Of a stretch of DNA of 64,000 nt, positions 11,609 through 22,820 are shown one piece after another (within the stretch, counting starts at the first letter, position 1; the number at the start of each line of letters is the position of its first letter). The position numbers were made by a program, and so were the translations under genes. The stretch is from positions 56,208,638 through 56,272,637 of the forward strand of contig NC_133398.1 in NCBI RefSeq assembly GCF_047511655.1, read 5' to 3'. Under the pieces are notes generated by a model, which was given only the letters and a program-made list of their open reading frames with translations, did not search any database and was not told the origin of the DNA. Origin of the DNA: Castor canadensis. Its lineage: Eukaryota; Chordata; Mammalia; Rodentia; Castoridae.

Positions 11609-11899
11609 CAAAGTAGGCACAGTGGCTCATGCTATAAACCCAGTTATTCAGGAGGTGGAGATAGGAAGAATGGGGTTCAAGGCCAGCACCAGCAGAAAGT
11701 TAAATACACCCCTACCTCAACAAACAAGTCAGACATGGTGGATTGTGCCTGTAATCCCAGCTATGTGGGAGGCAGAAACTCAGGTAGGAGAAACTCAGGT
11801 GAAAAGCACAGGATCTTATCTGAAAAATAGCTAAAGCCCCTGCCTAGCAAGCCCAAGGCCCTAAGTTCAAACCTCTGTACCACAGGGCAGGGGAAAAAA
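11609..11899 (+). mobile_element. B1-B1-ID trimeric SINE
   Basis: First B1 at about 11,609-11,725, second B1-like unit (cagacatggtggattgtgcc) to about 11,833, then a truncated ID half lacking the A-box side (starts agcccctgcctagcaagccc). From 11,900 to 12,792 no gene or repeat is recognised. Confidence 0.85.
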
Positions 11900-12792
11900 T
11901 CAGACTATTGGCCAGTATGAAAGGGATGGAAGAAATGGACTAACATTTGAATCCAACTCTCCAGGCAGTACAACTCTTTTAACTCCCTTGTGATTAGAGA
12001 GAGATTCAGATTCCATTTGGACAGTTAAGTTAGGGCAGTGATTTGTTCTGTATCAATTTGATTAAGTAGGAAAACATTTCCAAAACTCCCTTCCCTGGAG
12101 GATTCCAAATTAGAGTTGGTCAGAAGATGATTTTGAGTTAGATGTGAGGAGTGAAGTAACAGCCAGCACTCTGAAAGTCAGCATGGTGACACATAGAAAG
12201 TCCTCAGCATGGAGGACCCGGCTTCTCCACTCACAGCTGGCTCTTCTTCCCACTTCCTGACTTTATTGATCAGTGGACAGTGCTTCCAGGCCCAACACCA
12301 GCTCTCGCAGAGGTAGTGGGAAAACAGAGGGCAGCTTTCCACCAAACTCTGTGCTCCTATTTTGGCAGCTGGGATGCCTGGCTTCTCAGATTAATTTGTG
12401 AATTATCACCTCTCTAAACATCCAACATAGCTCTTGATCTTCATTTCACACCTCTTCCTATAATTCTGTAAGGTCTACTTCTATTAGAAAAAAAAAAAAA
12501 GAAAACTCTCCCAATAACTCCTAGCAATTTTGTTTCCCCAACCAAAAGAGTTCAGAAGACACTGAGCTCATGGAGTTATTCTCAAATAATTTGGAGCACA
12601 AGTTTTAGAACTCTGTTGATTACAACACAAATATGTGAAAAGAGAATCTTTAAAATTGTCCAGTGTGAAGCATGGAATGATGAAGTTTGATTGGATCCCT
12701 GATTTCAAAGAGCTACCAAATTAATTAACAAAACAAATGATTTACCCAAATGGATGATGTAGATATTTATGCATGGGTATGACAGACATTAT

Positions 12793-13121
12793 TTGTTTTG
12801 GGGGGTTGTTGTTGTTTTGAACTCAGGGTCTCACACTTGCTAGGCAGGTACTCTACCACTTGAGCCATGCCCCCAGCCCATTTTGTTTTAATTATTTTTT
12901 CAAATACTCTGTCAAAATTTTTGCCCACGCTAGCCTCAGACCATTATCTTTCTACCTATGCCTTGAGAGTAGCTAGAATAACAGCCTGCACCACCATGAC
13001 TAGCTCATCTGTTGAAATGGAAGTCTCACTTTTTTACCCAGGCTGGCCTCAAACCATGTTCCTCCAAATCTCTGGCCTCTCAAAGAGCTGGGATTACAGG
13101 TGTGTATTACTGTGCCCAGTC
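12793..13121 (-). mobile_element. B1-B1-ID trimeric SINE
   Basis: Reverse order of the trimer: ID (ctctaccacttgagccatgc), middle unit (aaatactctgtc to ccaccatgactagc), then outer B1 (gagctgggattacaggtgtg). Confidence 0.87.
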
Positions 13122-13334
13122 AGATATCATTTCTTTGCTCACTGAGTTAGTGTTCACAGCCCCTTTCTCACTTGTGTGTTGTAGCTTGGAGGGGCTATGT
13201 GATGGAATTCTGTCTACTGAGTCATAACAAGATGTTTCCTAGTGCGACTGTGGGAGAGCTGCTGGTTTATAATAAAAACAGATGGCCTTGGGAAGCCTGT
13301 CCCCTCAGCCTATGCCGTTTCTTCTTCTTTTAAA

Positions 13335-13412
13335 AACAAATTTTATCGTTATTACATTTATTCACATGTGCATACATTGTTTGGGCCACCTCCCCAACCC
13401 CCTTTCTTTCTC
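13335..13412 (-). mobile_element. Short L1 3'-end fragment
   Basis: The word cacatgtgcatacattgttt followed by a C/T-rich stretch is the same L1 3' UTR seen at about 200, 47,770 and 48,490. Confidence 0.7.
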
Positions 13413-13550
13413 ATTGAAATTTAGATATGATTCCCAGAAGAGCTATTATCTTCTGTCCCAGAGTAGACAGGCTGACAGTAGGAAAAGATCAACTCCAGCC
13501 TTCAGGTTGTCCAGTGGTAGTGGCAGCATTTGTCTATCTCCTATCTGCTT

Positions 13551-13634
13551 TTTTCCCTTTTTCTTTCTGGTGCTAGGGATTGAACCCAGGGCCTCACATG
13601 TGCTAAGCATGCACTCTACTACTGAACCTGGCCC
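13551..13634 (-). mobile_element. ID-like SINE
   Basis: Reverse ID: tgctagggattgaacccagg, then gcactctactactgaacc. Confidence 0.82.
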
Positions 13635-13692
13635 CCTTAACTTCTTTGGTATAAGTCATTATAGCAGAGTTTTAATTACAGCTGAAAGCACT

Positions 13693-13818
13693 GGTTTTTT
13701 GGTTTTTGGGTTTTTTTGAGATGAGTTTTGCCATTTAGACCAGGCTGGCCTTGAACTTGTGATCCTCCTGCCTCAGACTCTGGAGTTATGGGATTATAGA
13801 CATGCACTACTATGAAAA
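13693..13818 (-). mobile_element. B1-type monomeric SINE
   Basis: T-rich tail, then ccaggctggccttgaacttg, cctcctgcctcag and gggattatagacatgcacta. Confidence 0.85.
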
Positions 13819-13822
13819 GCAA

Positions 13823-13917
13823 TTTTGGACTCGATGTATGGTTCAAGTAGTAGAGCACAATGCCTGGCAAGCACAAAGTCCTGAGTTCAAACCCCATATC
13901 ACCAAAAAAAGAAAAAT
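13823..13917 (+). mobile_element. ID-like SINE
   Basis: Reads tggttcaagtagtagagcac and gagttcaaaccccatatcac, with an A-rich tail. It abuts the minus-strand B1. Confidence 0.85.
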
Positions 13918-14262
13918 ATGTTTTTTTTAAACTGGAACAGTATGTTAATTTTAAAATGAGTACTGAGGGCAGTAGTGAATATAGAATTGTAGGATAGAAT
14001 GTGAGGTTAAAAAGAAGAACCCTAAGGGATCTGATAAGCAGAAGGTAATTGAAGGATGTGTCAGATGGCGATATTGTCCTGAGTACCTAAGGAAATTCTT
14101 AAACCAGAAAAGAAATTATATAAAGGCAAAGTTGGAATATCAGGAAGGAAGACATAACAATGGAGAAGAAGAAAAAGCGAGGCAGTAGAGAAGAAAGAAC
14201 AATGAAAAGTAAAAATAAGTTATGTTTGACAGAGCAAAGTTTTCAACCTTTTTTGATGTACT

Positions 14263-14342
14263 TCTTTTTCTGGTGGTACTGGGGTTTGAACTCAGGACCT
14301 TGCATTTGTTAGGCAGGTGCTCTACAGCTTCAGCCAGCCCTT
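14263..14342 (-). mobile_element. ID-like SINE
   Basis: Reverse ID with ggtactggggtttgaactca and gtgctctacagcttcagcc. The sequence on either side (13,918-14,262 and 14,343-14,764) shows no gene. Confidence 0.85.
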
Positions 14343-15129
14343 GATGTAGTCCTTGATGTATGTTAGGGAAATATCTAAGAAATTATAAACTGGTGCTATT
14401 CTTTGGGTCTGGAATTTTCCCCAGTCCATGGCACGATCAGGTGGCAGTGGAATCTTAAAGAGATAGGGTCTCAGGGTGGGAAGTTAGGTCAGGGGGCATG
14501 CTTTGGATATCCCTACTTCTTCCTGTCTTTTCTTTTTTTTCCTGCTTCTTCTCCACCATGAGGTGAATAGGCCTCCTCTCCCATGCACTCCTGTCATGAA
14601 GGACTGTGTTGTCACAGGCCCAAAGCAAGAGGGCCAACTGATCATGGACTGAAAACTCTGATTATCTCAAGTATTTTGTCATAGTGACAGAAAGTTGACC
14701 CATACAATGGGGATGATAAGGTGACTTAAGGGAGCTAAGTTTTCTAGACTTCACTCAAACTGGTAAAAGTCAACAGAAGTAGGCTATGATGAATTATGTA
14801 CGTATAATTTAATACCTACAGCAGTCTCTATAAAATTTATAGAAAGAAATATACTCTGCCTGACTCAAAAAACACTGGATAAACCAAAATGAAATTCTAA
14901 TAAAGGTTCAAACAACTTGCAGGAAGATAGGAAAAAGTGAATAAAGAAAACAAAAAACAAAAGGAAAGAGCAGAGAACAAAGGATAAAGTTCCAGAGTTA
15001 AGTTCTAACATATCAGTAACTGCATTAGGTACAATCAGTTTAAATATACCAATTCGAAGACAGAAACAAGCAGCATTGATTAAAAAAACATGACCTAGCT
15101 ATCTGCTGTCTAAAAGAAACACACTTCAA

Positions 15130-15222
15130 GGCCGAAGGCGTGGCTCAAGTAATAAAGCACTTGTCTCGAAGCCTTACTTCAAACCCTCCCCGCCCCCGCA
15201 AGAAAGAGAGGAAAAAAAGAAA
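15130..15222 (+). mobile_element. ID-like SINE inside the L1M relic
   Basis: Reads ggcgtggctcaagtaataaa, then caaaccctccccgcccccgc, with an A-rich tail. The L1 text cacacttcaa before it and cacacatcaaatataaa after it suggest a target-site duplication. Confidence 0.8.
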
Positions 15223-15733
15223 CACACATCAAATATAAAAACAGGTGAGTTGAAAAATAAACATCTGGAAAAGTGGTATCATGTCAATATTCACCAAAAG
15301 CAAGCAGGAGTAGCTGTTATTAATAGCAGATAAAGTAGATTTCAAAGGGAAAAAGTCCTGAGACAAGAGATACCATCCACAATGATAAGAGGCCCATCTA
15401 TCAAGAAGAAATAGCAACACTAAATGTATGCACACCAAACAACAGAGCTATAAGATAGATGTAGTGTGTTATAGAACTGAAAGGGGGAATAGATAAATCC
15501 ACAATTCTTGTTAGAGACTTTAATACCTCTCTCAACAACTGATAGAAAAACTAGTGAAAAAACAATCAAGAATATAGAAGAACTAGATAATAACATCAGC
15601 CAGCATGGATATTTATTGAATAGCCCTCTCAGCAAAAGCAGAATGCACAATCTTTTCAAGCACCTATGGAACATTTATAAGATAGACCATATGCTAGGCC
15701 ATAAAACAATCCCTAGGAAATTTAAAGGTATTA

Positions 15734-15837
15734 GTGTTCACTGTGGCAGCATATACACTAAAATTGGAACGATATGGAGATTAGCATGGCCCCTGTGCAA
15801 GGATGACATGCAAATTCATGAAGCATTCCGTATTTTT
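15734..15837 (+). pseudogene. RNU6: U6 spliceosomal snRNA pseudogene, fused to an L1 3' end
   Basis: The whole U6 body is recognisable: a diverged 5' stem (gtgttcactgtggcagc), then aaaattggaacgata, gattagcatggcccctg, the intramolecular stem region and the terminal tattttt. About three bases are missing after gatat (before the gattagc segment) and several C positions have become T. Live U6 genes need external promoter elements; none is apparent, as the upstream side is decayed L1 ORF2. It is best read as a retrocopy. The U-run is followed directly by L1-like 3' UTR sequence, suggesting template switching. Confidence 0.92.
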
Positions 15838-16010
15838 GAAAGTCAGTGAAAAATATTTAAAAAATGGGAATTAGAGAAAGGAGGAATAAGAAAGAATAAT
15901 AATGGGGGTTAATTTGGGCAAAGTAGATTATATGCATATGTGGAAATATCACAATGGAACCCCTCTGTACAATTAATACGTGATAGTAAATTTTTTTTAA
16001 AAAAAGATGA
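15838..16010 (+). mobile_element. L1 3'-UTR segment joined to the U6 copy
   Basis: The stretch gattatatgcatatgtggaa, then atcacaatggaacccctctg, tacaattaat and an A/T-rich end resembles other L1 3' tails in this window (21,600-21,740 and 52,560-52,690). A second short L1-tail-like piece (aacaatgtatacacatgtaa plus poly-A) lies at about 16,070-16,157. Confidence 0.72.
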
Positions 16011-16642
16011 TATAATTGACCTTAAAAAGGAGCATTGAAATTTAAAAATTTTTAAGTATTAAAATGCATGGTGGGGGGAGGGGGGAGGTGGCGCAAACAA
16101 TGTATACACATGTAAGTAAATGTAAAAATGATAAAAGGAGAAAAGAAAAAAAAAATCCATAGAGAGTGTGTTCTTTATTTATACCCAACATGACTGTCTA
16201 TTTAGAAAGTTCCAAGGAATTTACAAAAAAAGAAAAAGACAAAAATCATCTAAAACTTGTATGTTGAGCAAGGTCTCAAGTTACAAAATAGACAAAAATC
16301 AACAATAGCATATTTCTATATACTAGCAATGAACTCATGAACTCTGAAGTTAAAACTATACTCACTCTAAAAAATGAAATATTTCCTTGTAAATTTAACA
16401 GATATGGGATTTGGAGGCTGAAAACTACAAAATGCTCATCAAAAAAAATGAAAGAAAAAGTAAATTAATAGAGAACAATACTGGGCTCATGACTTGAAAG
16501 ACTGAACCTAATAAAAGATTACAACTTTCCTCAAATTTGATATATTTTTCATTGTTATTAAGATCTCAACAAGACTTTTTTTTTATAGAAATAGACAAGC
16601 TAATTGTAAAATTTATATGGAAAAGCAAAGGAACAATATCCA

Positions 16643-16751
16643 GGTTGGGCGTGGTGGTACACTCCTGTAATCCTAACACTCTAGAGGCTGGGGTAGGAGG
16701 ATGGCAGCTTCAAGGTCCAGCCTAGGCTACAGAGAGAGGTACTGTCTCAAA
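16643..16751 (+). mobile_element. B1-type monomeric SINE inside the L1M relic
   Basis: Reads ggttgggcgtggtggtacac, cctgtaatcctaacactcta and cctaggctacagagagaggt. L1 ORF2 text resumes after it. Confidence 0.88.
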
Positions 16752-16900
16752 CCTGCTTGACAAAGTGAAAAAGAAATTCAAGGAAATGAAGAAAGCCTTT
16801 TCAATAAAGATGCTGGAGCATTTGGATATCCATATAATTCATTTACCCAAAGAAAAAATTAACTCAAAATAGATCACCATGTAAAATATATGTTAAACTA

Positions 16901-17052
16901 GCTGGCCATGGGTGGCTCACACCTGTAATCCTAGCTACTCAGGAGGCAGAGATCAGGAGGTTTGAAGCCAACCCAGACACATACTTAGAGAGACCCTACC
17001 TCGGAAAAAAACTCTTCACAAACTCCAGTACTGAAAAAAAAAAAAAAAAAAA
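16901..17052 (+). mobile_element. B1-ID dimeric SINE, shortened ID half
   Basis: The B1 half (ctggccatgggtggctcaca) is followed by aaactcttcacaaactccag and poly-A. Most of the ID half is missing. Confidence 0.82.
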
Positions 17053-17260
17053 CTTAGGAAACTAAGACTTGGTGAAGTGTTCTTAGACATGACAACAAAA
17101 GTATAACCCATCAATTTAAAAGTGGATAAATTGGGCACGTCATCAAAATTTCAGTCTGTGAAAGTCCCTGTAGAGAGAGAAAAAGATAAGTCACAGATTA
17201 AGGAAAATATTTATAAATCATATATTTGACAAAGGACTCATAATTAGAATCTATAAATAG

Positions 17261-17327
17261 AATGTCGCTCAAGTGATGGATCACTTACCTATTGAAGCAT
17301 AAAGCCCTGAGTTCAATCCTTAGTACA
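17261..17327 (+). mobile_element. ID-like SINE fragment inside the L1M relic
   Basis: Reads gtcgctcaagtgatggatca, then gagttcaatccttagtac. Its tail runs into the purine tract. Confidence 0.75.
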
Positions 17328-17424
17328 AGAAAGAAGAGAGGGGGAGGGAGCAGGAGAGAGGAAGGGAAGGAAGGAGGGAGGGAGGAAGGGAAGGAAGAGG
17401 AAGAAGGGGGAAAAGAAGAAAGAA
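17327..17424 (+). repeat. Long polypurine (GGAA/GA-rich) tract
   Basis: The plus strand is purine-only from 17,327 to 17,424 except a single C at 17,351. The aggaaggg-type units are irregular. It probably expanded from the A-rich tail of the preceding SINE. Confidence 0.92.
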
Positions 17425-17740
17425 CACTTGAACTCAATAGTAAAAAACTAGTAAAAAACAATCTAATTAGAAAATGGGCAAAGGATGTGCAGAGGTATTT
17501 CATGAAAGAGGATCTACAGATGGCAAACAAAACACACGACCATGAAATGCAAATTAAGACCATCTATATGAAAAGAAAAAATACTGACAATACCAAATGC
17601 TGGTGAAGATATGGAAAAACTCCCTTCCTTGTACATGCTTAGTGAGAATGGAAAGCACAGAATATTATACTACAGAAAATGTTTTGGAGGCTTCTTAAAA
17701 AACAAACAAAAATAACAGGGGCTGTGGGGGATGGGGGGTG

Positions 17741-17884
17741 GGGTGAGTATCATTCAGTGGTAGAGCATCTGCAAATTAAGCCACATGTACACCTATAGTT
17801 CCAGCACTTGGGAGGGTAAGGTGAGAGTATCACTTGAATCCAGAAGTTCAAGACCAGCCTGGGCAACATATTAAGACTGTATAA

Positions 17885-17902
<18 letters not shown>
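17741..17902 (+). mobile_element. ID fragment plus B1-type SINE with poly-A
   Basis: The ID A-box side (attcagtggtagagcatctg) is cut by a B1 starting near 17,775 (acacctatagttccagcact, ttcaagaccagcctgggcaa) with an A20 tail. Confidence 0.82.

Positions 17903-17930
<28 letters not shown>
17903..17930. repeat. TA dinucleotide microsatellite
   Basis: An uninterrupted (ta)n run of about 28 bases directly follows the SINE poly-A tail. Confidence 0.95.
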
Positions 17931-17933
<3 letters not shown>

Positions 17934-18239
17934 ACAATAATAAACTGAGTACGCAACTACTGTATGGTCTAGTAATTGCACTCCTAGGCATCTATCCCAA
18001 AGTAATAAAAATGCATGTCTGCATAAAAACTCTACACAGATGTTTACAGAAGCATTATTTGTAATAGTGAAAATCTGGAATCAACTGAGGGGTCCTTTAA
18101 TAGGTCAATGGTTAAACTGTGTATATCCAAACCTACTCAGAAATAAAAAGCAATGAACTATCAATACCCAGAAACACTTGGATAGATGTCAAGAGCCTCA
18201 ACAGGAATGAAAAAATCCAATGTCAAAAGGTCACAAAAG

Positions 18240-18440
18240 GGGCCAGTCACTGCTGGTGGCTCATGCCTGCAATTCTAACTACTCAGGACGTAGAGATCAG
18301 AAGGATCTCGGTTCAAAGCCAACCCAGGAAAATAGTTCTGGGAGAACTTATCTCAAAAAAACCCTTCACAAAAAAGGGCTGGTGGAATGGCTCATGGTGT
18401 AGGCCATGAGTTCAAGCCCCAGTACCACACACACAAAAAA
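18240..18440 (+). mobile_element. B1-ID dimeric SINE
   Basis: Common dimer with aacccttcacaaaaaagggc linker; the tail is an AC-rich simple run. Confidence 0.9.
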
Positions 18441-18450
18441 GTCACATAAG

Positions 18451-18641
18451 CTACAGCCTGTAATCCTAGCTACTAGGGAGGCTGAGACTTGGAGGATCAA
18501 GGTATGAGGCCAGTCTTGGGAGACACCATCTCCAAAATAACCAGGGCAAAATGGACTGGCAGCATGACTCAAGTGGTAGAGAGCTTACTTTGCAAGTGCA
18601 AAGCCCAGAGTTCAAACCCCAGTTCCACCAGAAAAAAAAAA
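18451..18641 (+). mobile_element. B1-ID dimeric SINE
   Basis: Dimer of the ataaccagggcaaaatggac linker subtype, immediately after the preceding dimer. The L1 text catactgtatgattccatat resumes after it. Confidence 0.9.
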
Positions 18642-18894
18642 TCACATACTGTATGATTCCATATACAATATTCTTGAAAAAGCAAAATTATACAGAGGGA
18701 GAAAGGATTACCATTTGTTGAGGGTTGGGAATTGGGAGGGAAAGTGGAGATGATGACTAGAAGGATAGCACTAGGGATGTTCCTGATGAGAGATGGCTCT
18801 GTATCTTGATTGTGGTGGTGGTTGCAGGAATCTATGTGTATGACAAAACGGTGTGGGACAATACATACACAGACACGAAGGTTGGTTTTCTCAG

Positions 18895-19100
18895 GTTTTT
18901 TTGGTACTGGGGTTTGCACTCACACTTGGTAGGCAGGTACTCTATGACCTGAGCTAGTCTACCAGCCCTATCTTGTGAGGGGTATTTTTGAGATGGGGTC
19001 TCACGCAATATTTGTCCAGTGCTGGCTTCAAACCATGATTCTCCTAGTCTCTGCCACCTGAGGAGCTAGGATTACAGGCGTGAGCCACCGGTGCCCGGCT
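18895..19100 (-). mobile_element. B1-ID dimeric SINE inside the L1M 3' UTR
   Basis: Reverse dimer; the words ggttttct and ggttttct on either side look like a short target-site duplication. Confidence 0.88.
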
Positions 19101-19763
19101 GGTTTTCTAGTTTTGTCATTATGCTACAGTTACTAAAAATGTAATCACTGGGGGAAGTGAGTGAGGGTACACAGGATCCTTCCTTTATGTATTATTTTTT
19201 TGCAATTTCCTATGAATGTATAATTATTTTAAATAAAAAGTGAAAAATATAGGTCTACACATTGTAGGATCAAGAGAAAGTTTTTATTTAAGGAAAAGGA
19301 AATCTGCTTGTAGGTATTAGGAAGATGTTAGGGATAGGACTAGCAGAGAGAGAGAAAAATAGAATATTTGTAGCATTTCCTCAACTTTTTTTCTAACAGT
19401 ACTTTTATTTTTATTATCTGCATATTCCCACAGAATTATGTTTCCTTGAGTTTGTATAATGAAAACAAGATGTATAGTGAATGCATGCAATTCAAAGTGT
19501 CATCTTTTCCCCGTCCCCAGATTGGAAAGAATCAACATTGGACACAATTAGGAAAAATCTTAACTTTTCCCCATGAGGCAACAAGGACAAAGGAGGAGGA
19601 AGACAGGTGCTTTGACGCTGAGAAGAGGTTAGATTGTCTCTATGGGAGGCAAGGTTATCTGCCAAGACTGAAGATGATTCAAGGTTAATGATGAGAAGTA
19701 TTGGCATGATTTGAAAAAGCCAGGATGGTATAGAGAATGAGGAGGAAACAAAATTAATGAATG

Positions 19764-19842
19764 GGCGCCTAAGGTATAGGTCAGTGGTAGGAGCAGATAT
19801 GTGAGACCCTAGATTCTACCCTCAGCATGCAAAAACAAAAGA
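19764..19842 (+). mobile_element. Degenerate ID-like SINE
   Basis: Reads aggtataggtcagtggtagg, then agattctaccctcagcatgc and an A-rich tail. From 19,251 to 19,763 there is no recognisable gene. Confidence 0.65.
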
Positions 19843-20111
19843 AATTAATGAAAAGCCAGTAGAATTATATTAAGGCTGACTGAATTAAGTGGTAAGATAC
19901 TTTATTGAACTAGTTTAATTATTCTCTGGTTGTCTGCATTTTTGTGTGTCTATAGGCAACCCAGACATTCAAGGGACCAGACAATTAGGATGACCTGAAG
20001 AAGAGAAAACATCTGTAAGCCGACTAGCTTCTTGTGAATTTTTAGAAGGACAAAGGGAACCTCATAGTGAGAATGAATTTCCTGTGGTCAGTAGTATTAG
20101 AGACAGTTACT

Positions 20112-20221
20112 TGTTTTTGTTTTGAGACAAAGTCTTTCTAGGTACCCCAGGCTGCCTCTGATCCTCCTTACCTCAACTTCCCAAATGTTGTGACTACAGG
20201 CATGGGCCATCATGGCCAGCT
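20112..20221 (-). mobile_element. B1-type monomeric SINE
   Basis: Reads gttttgagacaaagtctttc, then accccaggctgcctctgatc and gactacaggcatgggccatc. Confidence 0.82.
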
Positions 20222-20256
20222 ACAGAGTTATTCATTATTAAAACAAACAAACAAAC

Positions 20257-20477
20257 CCAGGAACTGGTGGTGGCTTACACCTGAATCCTAGCACTCCGGA
20301 GATGAGATTGGGAGGATCATGGTTCAAGGCCAGCCTAGGGAAATAGTTCACGAAACCCCATGTCTAAAATAACCAGAGCAAAACAGACTGGAAGTATGGC
20401 TCAAGTGGTAGAGTGTCTGCTTTGCAAGAATGAAGCCCTGAGTTCAAACCCCACTCCCACCAAAAAGGAAAAAAAAG
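20257..20477 (+). mobile_element. B1-ID dimeric SINE
   Basis: Dimer of the ataaccagagcaaaac linker subtype; the ID half has ctcaagtggtagagtgtctg and gagttcaaaccccactccca. Confidence 0.92.
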
Positions 20478-20788
20478 AATCAAAATGTTTTTTTACATAG
20501 CTACGTTTGTGAAATTCAAACTTGCCACATTAATATGAATTTTTATCTAAAGAACCTGGAAGATTTTGCTATTTTCTTTAGCAACACTTTCAATTCTGTC
20601 CCTTCCATCTTTTGAGTGATAGTGAGTAAAATAAACATAACACTGATAGGAAATGTAGAATACTAAAGTGTTTTCCTTCCCTCCAAATAATTCTTTTTAG
20701 CTATTTTCAGTACTCATCTCTAGGATTTATCACTCACTGATAAACTATCTTTGTACAGATGAAATAGTATAAGTAAATGAAGCTTGAT

Positions 20789-21076
20789 TTTTTCTTTTTT
20801 GGCAATACTGGGTTTTGAACTCAGGGCTTCACATCTGCTAGGCAGGTGTTCTACAGCTGCAGCTACAACTCTAGCCCTTTTTGTTCTGGTTATTTTCAAT
20901 TTAGGGTCTTGCCTTTAGCTCAGGCTGGCCTGGACTGTGATCCTCCTATTTTAAGCATCCTGCCATTCCTGGGATGAGAGGCACACACTACCAGGCCCAG
21001 CTTTTTTTCCACTGAGATAGGGTCTCAGCCTCCCAAGTAGCTAGGATAATAGCCGTGAGCCATAAGTGCCCAACAG
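20789..21076 (-). mobile_element. B1-B1-ID trimeric SINE
   Basis: Reverse trimer: ID, then a middle unit beginning near tggttattttcaatttaggg, then the outer B1 with aagtagctaggataatagcc. The following 21,077-21,590 is AT-rich without a recognisable feature. Confidence 0.82.
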
Positions 21077-21594
21077 GAAGCTTGAACCTTAAAATGTAAC
21101 TGGATGGTTTCTCAGACTACTAAATATTTCCATATACACTGGTTAAAATCCAGATTAAAAATGTAAGTTATTCTTTCAAAGTGGATGCATTATTCAATAA
21201 TAGATTTTAAAACCTATTCAATCACACAGTATTTTTTCTAGTTAATCTTTATTTCAGTTTATCCTATAATGTGTTAAAACATTTCTACCATGTGCTAAGG
21301 AAAATTAAAATCTATGCTAACTGCCAGGCTAAGTAGTATTTACCATATCTATTCCTTTCCCTTTAATTAAATAGGTATACTTTAGGGGGAGTTTGAAATT
21401 TCTTTATTTGAAGGTATGGCACAAATGGAAGAATTATAGTGAATGTTTTGGAACAACAATTAAGTATTATACTTAGAAAAGACATCCTCATGATTCATTT
21501 GCTGAAGTTATATTTTTGATATAACTTTCCTAATGAATAATTTATCAAAATAGATAATATATATGTTGTTTTTGCATATGATTAATTGTAGTAA

Positions 21595-21740
21595 AAACCC
21601 ATCTGATGTCAGGGGAGAGGAAGGAGGGAGGAGTACAAAGAGGCGGGGAATATGGTCAAGACACACAATATACATATATGAAAATGTCACAGTGAAATCC
21701 ATTATTTTGTGTAATTAATAAATGCTTATAAAAAAGGGGA
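21595..21740 (+). mobile_element. L1 3'-tail fragment
   Basis: The order ggggagaggaaggagggagg, acacaatatacatatatgaa, aatgtcacagtgaaatccat, gtgtaattaataaatgctta matches the 3' end of the young L1 family. A partial ID tail follows (caagttcaaaccccagtccc, about 21,755-21,774). Confidence 0.75.
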
Positions 21741-22031
21741 AAATGCCTGCTTTGCAAGTTCAAACCCCAGTCCCACTAGAAAAAGGGGGTGAATGAAAAA
21801 AAGACCATGTGAGGAAAAACCTAGGCCTTATTGTCACAAGAAGTAAAAAATATATATATAATAAATAAAATATGCAGGTTCTCAAGAACTACCAATATTT
21901 TATTCATTTATTTGTGATGCTGGGGATCAAACCTGGAACTGATATTTTAAAACACAACAGAAAAAAGTGCAGGTTTAAAAAACTTACATCATTATAAATT
22001 GCACAACACTCAAATTAAGTTAAAAATTATA

Positions 22032-22131
22032 GGGATGGAGGAGTGGCTCAAGTAATAGAACGCCTGCCTAGCAAGCATGAGGCCCTGAGTTCAAGCCCCA
22101 GTATGATCCAAAAAAAAAAAAAAAAAAAAAT
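22032..22131 (+). mobile_element. ID-like SINE with long poly-A
   Basis: Reads ggagtggctcaagtaataga, gaggccctgagttcaagccc and an A20 tail. Confidence 0.88.
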
Positions 22132-22220
22132 TATGGGCCACCTAAATATGCAGTGCTTGAAGAACATTTAAATAAACATCAGTACAACCAGTAACCTAGT
22201 TATTAAATACCCTATTTGTA

Positions 22221-22332
22221 AACTGGGTGCCAGAGCCTATAATCCTAGCTACTCAGGAGGCAGAGATCAGGAGGATCATGGTTTGAAGCCAACCTGGGCA
22301 AACAGTTCATGAGACCCTATCGCAAAATAGGG
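22221..22332 (+). mobile_element. B1 half of a dimeric SINE
   Basis: Starts aactgggtgccagagcctat, contains atcctagctactcaggaggc and ends soon after gagaccctatcgcaaaatag. The ID half is absent. Confidence 0.85.
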
Positions 22333-22820
22333 GAGAACAACTCTTCCTAACAGAATTACAAATTACATATATAGCAACTTCCCTACCAAGGAGGTGCAGA
22401 TTAATTCCTGTGTACTTTCCACCCCCCACCTTGGGATTGGACTCGATTTAGTGACTTGTTTCCAAAGAATAGATAGGGAAAGGAAGAAATTAGAAATTTT
22501 GAGTGGAAGAAATCTAGCAGATATCACTTGAATATCATGAAGATTGACATCACCAGTGACTCGTGTTGATGTCATGTACCCCTGATATAATGGGATGAGG
22601 ACACATCACCTTTGTGATGTTCTTTTCAAAATCCCATAGGACCAGTATAATTGAGACAAATTCATGTGAAGGTACTTTCTACAGTATACCCACCTATAAT
22701 TCCCCACCACTGCCTCAGTCATGAAAAACAAGGGAAAGCAGAACCTTCCGCAGACTGGAAAGGGCTAGGGATCCTAGAAGGAAAGAAAAATGAATTAAAC
22801 ACAGATACATTCTTCAGCAA

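Larger units (their letters stand above)
14765..19250 (+). mobile_element. Large decayed L1M-type LINE, ORF2 and 3' UTR
   Basis: Consecutive blocks follow the order of L1 ORF2. They include the endonuclease region (taaaagaaacacacttcaag at 15,111; gatagaccatatgctaggcc near 15,681), the reverse transcriptase region (about 16,280-16,640), the C-terminal region (gaaaatgggcaaaggatgtg at 17,469) and the 3' UTR ending near 19,250. Every long frame is broken by stops, gaps and at least ten SINE or other insertions. It is a fossil of an old eutherian L1; the exact subfamily cannot be set by eye. Boundaries are approximate. Confidence 0.85.

Noticed and set aside
13282-13719. 145-codon plus-strand open frame
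   Set aside because: It spans an L1 3' fragment, a reversed ID element and unique sequence; a chance fusion.
15734-15837. Functional U6 gene
   Set aside because: The body has several substitutions and a small deletion, and no upstream TATA or PSE is visible in the decayed L1 sequence.
15508-15849. 113-codon plus-strand open frame
   Set aside because: It crosses from L1 ORF2 remnant into the U6 pseudogene, so it is not one gene.
17285-17606. Open frames on both strands rich in Gly/Glu/Arg or Ser/Pro
   Set aside because: They are translations of the polypurine tract and the L1 relic.
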